Positions 1 through 6,471 of a DNA stretch of 11,728 bases are shown piece after piece. The notes under the pieces were generated by a model. That model did no database searches. It had not been told where the DNA came from and worked only from the letters and a program-made list of their open reading frames with translations. Numbering within the stretch: position 1 is the first letter of the stretch; each line of letters opens with the position of its first letter. The DNA is from Clostridium sp. CAG:167 (GTDB lineage Bacteria; Bacillota; Clostridia; Lachnospirales; Lachnospiraceae): contig HF998310.1 of the NCBI GenBank assembly GCA_000433735.1, positions 24,640 through 36,367 of the forward strand, read 5' to 3'. The position numbers were made by a program, and so were the translations under genes.

Positions 1-1
1 A

Positions 2-769
2 GATGTGCGGCTGTGGAAGATCAAAGCTGCCTTGAAAGAAGTGGGATTTGCCGATGTGTACGAGGTGGCACTGGGAGCGGATATTGGTGCCAGCACAGAG
101 GCGAAGCAGTATGTAAATGAGGTAAAAAGCGGCAAAAAGCCGTTTCTTCTTACATCCTGTTGTCCAGCCTGGTCCGTTCTTGCCAAAAGGACTCTGCCGG
201 ATATGGTAGATACAGTGTCCAATGCTCTGACGCCGATGGTTGCCACCGCCCGGATGATCAAGCAGAGACATCCGGAAGGGAAGATTGTCTTTGCCGGTCC
301 CTGTGCAGCTAAGAAGCTGGAGGCATCCCGTACTTCTGTGCGCAGTGATGTGGATTTTGTGATTACCTTTGAGGAACTGGCGGCAATTTTTGCAGCAAAG
401 GGCATTGATCTGGAGACTTACGAATGTGAGGAACCGATCCATGATGCCACAGGAGCCGGAAGAGGTTATGCCATTGCTGGTGGTGTGGCCAGTGCCATTG
501 AGCAGTGTATTGAAGAGTATTATCCCGGCACGGAAGTTTATATTGAGCATGCAGAGGGGCTGTCGGAGTGCCAGAAGATCCTGATGCTTGCCAAAGCCGG
601 TAAAAAGGATGGCTGCCTTATTGAGGGAATGGGCTGTCCGGGAGGTTGTGTAGCCGGAGTAGGAACCAATATTCCGATACCAAAGGCTACAGGAGCGGTG
701 AAAAAGTTTGTAAAAGATTCTACCACTCCACTGCCGCCGAAAGAGTATTCAAAAATAGAGTTACCATGA
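2..769 (+). CDS. [FeFe]-hydrogenase-like protein, H-cluster domain (5' partial)
   Basis: C-terminal catalytic part of an iron-only hydrogenase, which interconverts H2 with protons and electrons in the cytoplasm. The frame is open to the left edge, so the N-terminus, where ferredoxin-like Fe-S domains usually sit, is missing; the GTG at 5 is not a credible start. All three H-cluster motifs are visible. L1 is TSCCPAW (from 152), with both cysteines. L2 is GPCAAKKLE (from 296), with Gly where the classical enzymes have Met. L3 is EGMGCPGGC (from 623), followed by VAGVGT instead of the usual GGGQP. The four cysteines expected to bind the [4Fe-4S] part are kept, so a cluster could assemble. The L2 and L3 variants recall the divergent group B/C enzymes rather than classical HydA, so catalysis, sensing or another redox role are all possible. 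The family is clear; the subgroup is an inference. proA starts 14 nt after the stop. Confidence 0.88.
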   Translation, partial: DVRLWKIKAALKEVGFADVYEVALGADIGASTEAKQYVNEVKSGKKPFLLTSCCPAWSVLAKRTLPDMVDTVSNALTPMVATARMIKQRHPEGKIVFAGPCAAKKLEASRTSVRSDVDFVITFEELAAIFAAKGIDLETYECEEPIHDATGAGRGYAIAGGVASAIEQCIEEYYPGTEVYIEHAEGLSECQKILMLAKAGKKDGCLIEGMGCPGGCVAGVGTNIPIPKATGAVKKFVKDSTTPLPPKEYSKIELP

Positions 770-783
770 TAAGGGAGGACAAG

Positions 784-2064
784 ATGGATATAAAAGAAGA
801 AGTAAAAAAAGTAAAACAATGTGCGCCGGTTTTTGCAGGCAGTTCGCTGGAAGCAAGAAACCAGGCCCTGGAGGGGATTGTACAGGCATTGGAGGCAAAT
901 AAAGAGAAAATTTTTGCCGCCAATCAGGAAGATATGGAGCAGGCAGAAAAAGATGGGATCGCTGCGCCGGTTCTGAAACGGCTGAAATTTGACACAGGGA
1001 AAATGCAGGCGGTGACGGCCGGCATAAAGGATCTGATCGCTATGGAAGATCCTTTGTTCCAGACCAAGATGCACAGACAGTTAGATGAAGGTCTTGTACT
1101 GTACCGGGAAACCTGTCCCATCGGAGTCATTGGCGTGATCTTTGAGGCCAGACCGGATGCTTTGGTCCAGATCTCAGCCCTTTGTATAAAAAGCGGCAAC
1201 TGCGTCATCTTAAAGGGAGGCAGTGAGGCAAAGAAAAGCAACCGAATCCTCTTTGAGATTATCCAGTCTGTACTGGTAAAATGTGGTCTGCCGGAGCACG
1301 CTATGCTTCAGCTGGAGGCCAGAACCGAGATTACAGAGCTGTTAGACTGCCACCAGTGGGTAGACCTTCTGATTCCTCGCGGTTCTAATGCTTTTGTGCA
1401 GTATATTATGAATAACACGAAGATTCCGGTAATGGGACACGCAGATGGAATCTGTCATATTTATGTAGACAAAGAGGCGGATATAGAGAAGGCCATTCCG
1501 ATCATTCTGGATGCCAAAACCCAGTATGTCTCCGCCTGCAATACAGTGGAAACTCTCTTAGTACACAAGGATATTCTGGATCAACTTATGCCAAAACTGC
1601 AGGGGGCCTTTAAAGAAAAGCAGGTAACAATGCGGGGAAGTAAGGCAATCGTTGATATGACCGGCTGCGAAGAAGCGACGGAAGAGGACAACTGCACGGA
1701 ATATCTGGATTATATTATATCAGCCAAAGAAGTAGAAGATGTGGCAGAAGCTGTGGGGCACATCAACCGGTATGGTTCTCATCACACCGATGCGATCATC
1801 ACGGAAAATTCAGAGACAGCGGCGTATTTTATGCGCATGGTGGATTCGGCAGGAGTCTATCAGAACTGCTCCACCCGTTTTGCCGATGGATACCGTTATG
1901 GATTCGGTGCAGAAGTAGGGATCAGTACCAGTAAACTCCATGCCAGGGGTCCGGTTGGACTGGAAGGACTTCTCAGTTACAAATACAAACTGTTTGGCAG
2001 CGGCCAGATCGTGGAAGACTATGCAGAGGGAAAGGCCTCTTTCCACTTTAAAGACTTAGAGTAA
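784..2064 (+). CDS. proA: Gamma-glutamyl phosphate reductase (glutamate-5-semialdehyde dehydrogenase)
   Basis: Catalyses the NADPH-dependent reduction of gamma-glutamyl phosphate to glutamate-5-semialdehyde, the second step of proline synthesis, in the cytoplasm. The product is 426 residues, full length for the family, and belongs to the aldehyde dehydrogenase superfamily. The catalytic cysteine is Cys252 in SACNTVETLL. The family signature (V-x5-A-V-G-H-I-x2-Y-G-S-x-H-T-D-x-I) is intact at DNA 1735-1800, and the N-terminal half carries the typical PIGVIGVIFEARPD segment. I chose the ATG at 784 because GGGAGG at 773-778 sits 5 nt upstream; the same frame is open back to 646, but that part lies inside the hydrogenase gene. 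proB (glutamate 5-kinase), often the neighbour, is not present in the window. Close spacing on both sides suggests co-transcription with the hydrogenase and the transporter genes. Identification is secure. Confidence 0.97.
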   Translation: MDIKEEVKKVKQCAPVFAGSSLEARNQALEGIVQALEANKEKIFAANQEDMEQAEKDGIAAPVLKRLKFDTGKMQAVTAGIKDLIAMEDPLFQTKMHRQLDEGLVLYRETCPIGVIGVIFEARPDALVQISALCIKSGNCVILKGGSEAKKSNRILFEIIQSVLVKCGLPEHAMLQLEARTEITELLDCHQWVDLLIPRGSNAFVQYIMNNTKIPVMGHADGICHIYVDKEADIEKAIPIILDAKTQYVSACNTVETLLVHKDILDQLMPKLQGAFKEKQVTMRGSKAIVDMTGCEEATEEDNCTEYLDYIISAKEVEDVAEAVGHINRYGSHHTDAIITENSETAAYFMRMVDSAGVYQNCSTRFADGYRYGFGAEVGISTSKLHARGPVGLEGLLSYKYKLFGSGQIVEDYAEGKASFHFKDLE

Positions 2065-2077
2065 GGATCAAAACAGA

Positions 2078-2575
2078 ATGAATAATGGAAATTTTTCTAA
2101 GATCAAGTGGGTGGTTCTCTGTATCTGCCTGCTGGCAGGTGGCTTTTTTCTGCTGAAAAACCTGAATATTCAGTCTGTGGACCAGTATGACAAGGAAAGC
2201 GACAGGATCGCCGGCCAGATTCAGATCAAAGAAGCAGCAACCGGCAGCAGTGTAACGGCTGCGGCAGTGGCAGAAACGACAGAGACGCCTCCTTTATCTT
2301 CGGCTTCGCCGGATAAAGCGAAAAAGGACAAAAAGAAAAAAACAGCCAAAGACGCCAAAGAAACTGCCACACCGACGCCGAAGGCAGCCAAGGCCGGAAG
2401 TAAAACAGACAAAACCGGCGGAAAGAAGAAGCAGAAAAAGGCAGACACATCCACGGCGGCACCTTCCGGGGGAAAAAATGGGACAGCCATACAAACGCCC
2501 GGACCAGCCGTGAGCCAGGCACCTACGGCGGCACCGGCAGGGGAATCAGGGAATAAAAACAACGAGATACGCTAA
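2078..2575 (+). CDS. N-terminal fragment of the DUF4430 protein: membrane anchor plus charged linker
   Basis: The open reading frame as it stands encodes 165 residues. Residues about 11-28 form one hydrophobic helix preceded by Lys8 and Lys10, consistent with an uncleaved anchor or signal peptide with the rest outside. No lipobox is seen. From about residue 50 onward the protein is low complexity: Ala/Thr-rich, then Lys-rich (about 78-122), then Ala/Pro/Gly-rich, as expected for a flexible spacer through the cell wall. It ends NNEIR at the TAA inside the duplicated 19-mer. The ATG at 2078 follows AAGGA at 2063-2067, which overlaps the proA stop. Alone, this product has no recognisable binding domain. 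The linker contains TGSSVT (residues 55-60), a loose resemblance to flavinylation sites. Confidence 0.7.
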   Translation: MNNGNFSKIKWVVLCICLLAGGFFLLKNLNIQSVDQYDKESDRIAGQIQIKEAATGSSVTAAAVAETTETPPLSSASPDKAKKDKKKKTAKDAKETATPTPKAAKAGSKTDKTGGKKKQKKADTSTAAPSGGKNGTAIQTPGPAVSQAPTAAPAGESGNKNNEIR

Positions 2576-2591
2576 AAACAACGAGATCCGC
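2554..2591 (+). repeat. 19-bp direct tandem duplication with one mismatch
   Basis: Copy 1 (2554-2572) is TAAAAACAACGAGATACGC. Copy 2 (2573-2591) is identical except for C instead of A at 2588 (partner 2569). Because 19 is not a multiple of three, the second copy shifts the frame of the DUF4430 gene and its first three bases become the in-frame stop TAA. Each copy reads KNNEIR when taken in the frame of its own flank (upstream for copy 1, downstream for copy 2), and the mismatch is ATA versus ATC, both isoleucine. Confidence 0.95.
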
Positions 2592-2966
2592 TGCACCATA
2601 GATATTACCTGTCATCATCTGGTAGAGCAGGGGGACAAACTGGATGCCAATGTAAAAAAATATGTGCCGAAAAATGGCGTGATCCTGTCAACCGTGGAAG
2701 TGACTGTGCCACAGGGGTCTACCGTATATGATGTATTGAACCAGGTATGCCGCAGTAAAGGCATTAAAGTGGATGCCGAGTATACAAAGATCTATGAGAC
2801 ATATTATATTAAAGGAATTGCCAATCTGTATGAAATGCAGGCAGGAGATATGAGCGGATGGATGTATACGGTGAATCAGGTTACACCAAATGTAGGCTGT
2901 TCATCCTACACGCTGAAAGATGGGGATGTGATCCACTGGATCTACACCTGCGACGGAAAGATATAA
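2574..2966 (+). CDS. DUF4430 (transcobalamin-like C-terminal) domain, out-of-frame fragment
   Basis: This frame is open from upstream of the duplication to TAA at 2964-2966 and encodes the whole globular domain. It runs from the CTIDITC strand (2592 onward) through STVYDVLNQVC and GDMSGWMYTVN to GCSSYTLKDGDVIHWIY near the end. The Ser-Gly-Trp-Met-Tyr/Val-Asn core and the closing aromatic strand are hallmarks of DUF4430 proteins. Four cysteines could form disulfides in an exported protein: two in the first strand, one in GCSSY and one near the C-terminus. There is no convincing start: the first in-frame candidate, GTG at 2664, lacks a ribosome binding site and would remove the first strand. 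Expression probably needs frameshifting or repeat contraction. The domain call is strong; independent translation is doubtful. Confidence 0.65.
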   Translation, partial: KNNEIRCTIDITCHHLVEQGDKLDANVKKYVPKNGVILSTVEVTVPQGSTVYDVLNQVCRSKGIKVDAEYTKIYETYYIKGIANLYEMQAGDMSGWMYTVNQVTPNVGCSSYTLKDGDVIHWIYTCDGKI

Positions 2967-2979
2967 GAAAGGAAATGAA

Positions 2980-3873
2980 ATGGAGCGTAACAGTACTTTT
3001 GCTGCCAGACACCCGGTTACTGTTTTTATATACTGGCTGTCCGGTGTTTTGTTTACTATGATGACCATGCGTGTTGAAGTTCTGCTTGGGTCATTTTTCC
3101 CGGCAGCACTGTACTGTCTGTATCTGGAGGGAACAAAAATGTTCAAATGGCTGGCGGGATGGTTTCTTTCCGTCGGCATTTTTCTTATGGTGATCCTGCC
3201 TCTTTTTAATCACCGGGGAGCAACCCCATTATTTTATATACAGGGGCAGGCGGTCACAAAGGAAAGTGTGCTGATGGGGGCGGTGGTGACACTGATGCTG
3301 GTCAGCGTCCTTTTGTGGATGCGGCTGGGACTTTATCTGCTGGACAGTGAAAAATTATTGTATCTGTCAGGGCGCATTGTCCCGGCGCTGGGGCTCATGC
3401 TTTCCCAGATCTTCCGCATGATCCCATTAATGAAAAAAAGATATATTCAGGTACATGAGGGACTGATGGGCCTTGGAATGGTGCCCAAAGAGGCGTCTTT
3501 TTGGAAGCGTGCCCGTCATTTTGCCAGAGAATTGTCTGTGCTGATCGCCTGGAGCCTGGAGGGAACAGTGGAGACTTCCATCTCCATGGAATCCCGAGGG
3601 TATGGTGCCGGGAAGAGAACCAGTTTTCATAGGTTCCGCTTCCGCCTGGAAGATGGATGGTTTGTGACTGCTTTTTTAGTCTTGTCCGGAGTGGGGATCG
3701 GAATGGCAGCAGCCGGCGGCTACGAGATTTATTATTATCCGGAAGTACAGGCAGTGCCGTTGGGTGGAAAAGCCCTGGCGGGAATCGTGTGCGGCGGACT
3801 GGCAGGAATGATCCCAATGGGATACGATATATATTGGAACAGGAAAGAGAGAAATTATGACACCCATCATTGA
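2980..3873 (+). CDS. ecfT: ECF transporter transmembrane subunit T
   Basis: The 297-residue membrane scaffold of an energy-coupling factor importer (CbiQ/EcfT family). It links the ATPase to the substrate-binding S component and transmits movement on ATP hydrolysis. Hydrophobic segments are visible at about 13-30, 33-50, 58-76, 96-120, 227-247 and 262-282. The cytoplasmic region between them carries the two coupling helices: the first around residues 154-166 (RYIQVHEGLMGLG), the second ending SMESRGYG (202-209). The second keeps the family's x-R-G signature. The first has Gly-Leu-Gly where Ala-Arg-Gly is common, a degeneracy that may be normal in this subfamily. The ATG at 2980 follows GAAAGG at 2967-2972. 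The end overlaps the ATPase start by 17 nt, indicating translational coupling. Family assignment is firm; substrate is unknown. Confidence 0.9.
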   Translation: MERNSTFAARHPVTVFIYWLSGVLFTMMTMRVEVLLGSFFPAALYCLYLEGTKMFKWLAGWFLSVGIFLMVILPLFNHRGATPLFYIQGQAVTKESVLMGAVVTLMLVSVLLWMRLGLYLLDSEKLLYLSGRIVPALGLMLSQIFRMIPLMKKRYIQVHEGLMGLGMVPKEASFWKRARHFARELSVLIAWSLEGTVETSISMESRGYGAGKRTSFHRFRFRLEDGWFVTAFLVLSGVGIGMAAAGGYEIYYYPEVQAVPLGGKALAGIVCGGLAGMIPMGYDIYWNRKERNYDTHH

Positions 3874-5473
3874 GTTAAAACAAGTATCTTTTTATTACCC
3901 GGAAGGGGTAACGCCGGCTCTGACACAGATCGATCTGGCTGTGCCAGCCGGTGGTTTTGTGCTGGTGTGCGGTCCATCCGGCAGTGGAAAAAGTACTTTG
4001 TTAAAGCATATGAAAAGCAGCCAGATTCCCTTTGGAAAGGGAACCGGAGAACTTTTATTCAAGGGAAAGGATCTGGAGACCATGGAACTGGGGGAAAGCG
4101 CCAGAAGCATCGGGTTTGTAGGACAGAATCCGGACAATCAGATCGTGACAGACACGGTCTGGCATGAATTGGCTTTTGGGCTGGAAAATCTGGGTGTCCC
4201 GGTGGAAGAAATCCGGAAAAGAACGGCGGAGACGGCTCAGTATTTTGGTATGACAGAATGGTTCCGCCAGCCGGTTGAGGCGCTGAGTGGCGGTCAGAAA
4301 CAGATGCTGAATCTGGCGTCGGTCATGGTGATGCAGCCGGAAGTGCTGATCTTAGACGAACCTACAGCACAGATGGATCCTATCGGAGCCAGGCGTTTTT
4401 TCCATACCTTGAAGGGACTGCAGCAGGAGATTGGAACCACCATTATCCTTTCAGAGCAGAGGCTGGAGGAAGTGATGCCTCTGGCGCAGGATCTGGTATA
4501 CATGGAAAACGGTCAGATCGTAGCACAGGGACCGGTTCAGGAAAGTCTGAAAATACTGGCAGACTATGAGAAGATCAAGAACAAACCGCTGGCAATGGAA
4601 ACAAGTTTTCCGGTGGCATTGCGGGTTTATATAAAAAGCCGTGAAAAAGAGGAAGAGACAGTTCCTGTATCGGTGGGACAGGGGCGTCAGTGGCTGTCTG
4701 GGAAAAGAGTTGTGACATCGGAGCACAAGGAAACTTATGAAGAGACAGAGACTGTAATAACCGTACAGGGAGTGGATTTTTCCTATGAGAAAGGAAAGAA
4801 AGTGCTGGAACACTTGGACTGGCAGGTGAAGAAAGGCAGTATTTATGGATTGTTAGGTGGAAACGGCGCTGGAAAGACAACGCTGATGAAACTGATCTGT
4901 GGGATTTTGAAGCCACGGAGAGGAAAAATAAAAACAAATGGCACAGTGCGGTATCTGGTACAGAATCCGCTGAGTATTTTTACGGAGATCACGGCGGAGG
5001 ATGAACTGGCAGTCTGCTGCGGCAGGGATCCCAAGGCTGTGGAAGAAATGCTTGAGAAGATGGAACTGACGGAGTTTAGAGAGCAGAATCCGCTGGATCT
5101 AAGCGGAGGACAGCAGCAGCGGCTGGCACTGGGAAAAGTCCTTCTAACAAAACCGGAGATCCTTTTGCTGGATGAGCCTACTAAAGGAATGGACGGCGGT
5201 TTTAAAGTAAAGTTTGGAGCCATGCTGGGGGAATTGAAAAAGCAGGGCATCACCACGGTGCTGGTTTCCCACGACATGGAATTTTGCGCGGAATACGCTA
5301 CCTACTGTGGACTGATGTTTGACAGAGAGATCATCAGCTTCGGTCCTACCAGAGAGTTTTTCGCGGAAAATGTGTATTATACAACGGCGGCGGCCCGCAT
5401 GACCAGGGGCATCCTGAAGGACTGCCTGGTGGCCGAGGACATTATGGCCGCGTTGGAGAAAGGAAGAGCATGA
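3857..5473 (+). CDS. ECF transporter ATPase, fused A1-A2 (two ABC domains)
   Basis: A 538-residue energizing subunit with two ABC ATPase domains in one chain, replacing separate EcfA1 and EcfA2. Domain 1 has Walker A GPSGSGKS (39-46), the ECF-typical Q-loop GQNPDNQIV (Gln90), LSGGQ (143-147) and Walker B VLILDEP (163-169). Its switch position, SEQRLEE, has Gln201 where His is expected. Domain 2 has Walker A GGNGAGKT (334-341), Gln369, LSGGQ (415-419), Walker B ILLLDEP (435-441) and His472 in VSHDMEF. A charged linker of about 60 residues (240-300) joins the halves. Domain 2 is complete; domain 1 lacks only the switch histidine, so the two ATP sites are probably unequal. The gene overlaps ecfT by 17 nt and the S gene by 4 nt (ATGA), so the subunits should be made in step. 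The assignment is confident. Confidence 0.93.
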   Translation: MTPIIELKQVSFYYPEGVTPALTQIDLAVPAGGFVLVCGPSGSGKSTLLKHMKSSQIPFGKGTGELLFKGKDLETMELGESARSIGFVGQNPDNQIVTDTVWHELAFGLENLGVPVEEIRKRTAETAQYFGMTEWFRQPVEALSGGQKQMLNLASVMVMQPEVLILDEPTAQMDPIGARRFFHTLKGLQQEIGTTIILSEQRLEEVMPLAQDLVYMENGQIVAQGPVQESLKILADYEKIKNKPLAMETSFPVALRVYIKSREKEEETVPVSVGQGRQWLSGKRVVTSEHKETYEETETVITVQGVDFSYEKGKKVLEHLDWQVKKGSIYGLLGGNGAGKTTLMKLICGILKPRRGKIKTNGTVRYLVQNPLSIFTEITAEDELAVCCGRDPKAVEEMLEKMELTEFREQNPLDLSGGQQQRLALGKVLLTKPEILLLDEPTKGMDGGFKVKFGAMLGELKKQGITTVLVSHDMEFCAEYATYCGLMFDREIISFGPTREFFAENVYYTTAAARMTRGILKDCLVAEDIMAALEKGRA

Positions 5474-6456
5474 AGAAAGCAGTGAGTCACAGATGTGTGG
5501 ATCCGGGACAAAGAATCCGGGAAAAACACAAAATGAGATGTATATCGGCATTTTTTCTGGCGGTGGGTATGGCACTGCTGTTGTTTGTGTGCGCAGGTGT
5601 GTGGCAGGGGAAAAATTATCTGCTGGCGGGGATTCTTATGCTGCTTTTTTTGTTCGGTGTGGTTGTGTTGAACTTTGAAAAACGAAAACCCAGAGCCAGG
5701 GAGATCGCTCTTTTGTCTACCATGACCGGGTTAAGTGTGGCGGCCAATGAATTGTGCAGTCATACCATTCCCCTTCATGCAGGAACTGCCATGGTAGTGA
5801 TCAGCGGCATCGCACTGGGACCGGAAACCGGATTTTTCGTAGGGGCACTGGCCCGGTTTGTCTGTAATTTTTTCTCCGGACAGGGGCCGTGGACGCCGTG
5901 GCAGATGTTTTCCTGGGGGCTGATGGGATATCTGGCCGGGCTGTGCTTTAATACCATCCGGGTCCGGGGGCGGCTGGAAGAGGAAACGCTGGCCGGGCGT
6001 TTTTCCCTGAAGAAAAATACATCTTTCCGCCTGCTGGCAGGTCCTCTGGCAGCGATAGCGGGGGGAGAGATACTGGGATATCTTCTGTATGTGTGGACAG
6101 GAGTGCAGGGGGAGACATTCTGGGGCTGGCGTGTGTATGTGTTTGGTTTTTTGGGACTTGCTTTCGGCATAGTGCTTCAAAGGAAAAAACTGCCGGTAGA
6201 TCCGGTGACAACTTCGGTGTTTGTTTTTCTTATTACGGTACTTGCGTACGGGGGAATCATGAATTTTGCGGCGATGCTTATGACGGCCCAATCCGGCGGG
6301 GAGGTAAGTGTGGAGGCGCTGAAGGCGTTGTATGTGACCGGCCTTCCCTATGACCTTATGCATGGAGCGGGGGCGGCGTTGTGTATGTTTTTTGCCGGTG
6401 ATGTGATATTGCAGAAATTACAGCGGATCCAGATTAAATTTGGGATTGGCTTTTAA
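5470..6456 (+). CDS. ECF transporter substrate-specific (S) component
   Basis: A 328-residue hydrophobic protein, the likely ligand-binding subunit of the transporter. S components usually have six helices in roughly 170-200 residues; this one is longer. Two extra hydrophobic segments (about 23-43 and 49-68) precede a core starting near residue 75, with further segments at about 79-98, 102-127, 144-163, 187-207, 219-236, 246-271 and 290-312. A conserved-looking loop GQGPWTPWQMF (138-148) and GLPYDLMHGAGAALCMF (291-307) resemble the membrane-embedded ends of other S proteins. The start ATG at 5470 overlaps the ATPase stop and follows AAGGAAG; ATG 5533, before the first helix, is an alternative. 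The ligand cannot be read from sequence: DUF4430 linkage hints at a cobalamin-like compound, ApbE linkage at a flavin. The family call is good, the substrate open. Confidence 0.85.
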   Translation: MKKAVSHRCVDPGQRIREKHKMRCISAFFLAVGMALLLFVCAGVWQGKNYLLAGILMLLFLFGVVVLNFEKRKPRAREIALLSTMTGLSVAANELCSHTIPLHAGTAMVVISGIALGPETGFFVGALARFVCNFFSGQGPWTPWQMFSWGLMGYLAGLCFNTIRVRGRLEEETLAGRFSLKKNTSFRLLAGPLAAIAGGEILGYLLYVWTGVQGETFWGWRVYVFGFLGLAFGIVLQRKKLPVDPVTTSVFVFLITVLAYGGIMNFAAMLMTAQSGGEVSVEALKALYVTGLPYDLMHGAGAALCMFFAGDVILQKLQRIQIKFGIGF

Positions 6457-6471
6457 GGAGATGGATCGTGT

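Larger units (their letters stand above)
2078..2966 (+). pseudogene. Membrane-anchored DUF4430 (transcobalamin-like) protein, interrupted by a frameshift
   Basis: Read as one gene, this would be a 289-residue surface protein: a short cytoplasmic N-terminus, one membrane helix, a long Lys/Ala/Thr/Pro-rich linker and a C-terminal DUF4430 domain resembling the C-terminal domain of transcobalamin. A 19-bp direct tandem duplication (2554-2591) shifts the frame and places TAA at 2573-2575 just before the domain. Removing one copy joins the linker directly to the first domain strand (NNEIRCTIDITCHH), which strongly suggests that this was the ancestral reading. No good start codon or ribosome binding site serves the downstream frame. 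The family is known beside ECF transporters, and ecfT begins 13 nt downstream, so the likely role was to capture a ligand outside the membrane for that transporter. It may now be a pseudogene, a phase-variable gene, a recoded gene or an assembly error; the sequence alone cannot choose. Confidence 0.8.

Noticed and set aside
646..783. Extended N-terminus for ProA from an upstream in-frame start
   Set aside because: The stretch lies inside the hydrogenase coding sequence in another frame, does not resemble ProA, and a strong ribosome binding site precedes the ATG at 784.
2221..2562. Three overlapping minus-strand frames opposite the Lys/Ala-rich linker
   Set aside because: They arise from low-complexity coding sequence; the translations are Phe/Ser/Ala-rich runs without ribosome binding sites.
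5731..6363. 210-codon open frame on the minus strand
   Set aside because: It is antisense to the S-component gene, and its composition (rich in His, Pro, Gln) is what a reversed membrane protein gene gives.
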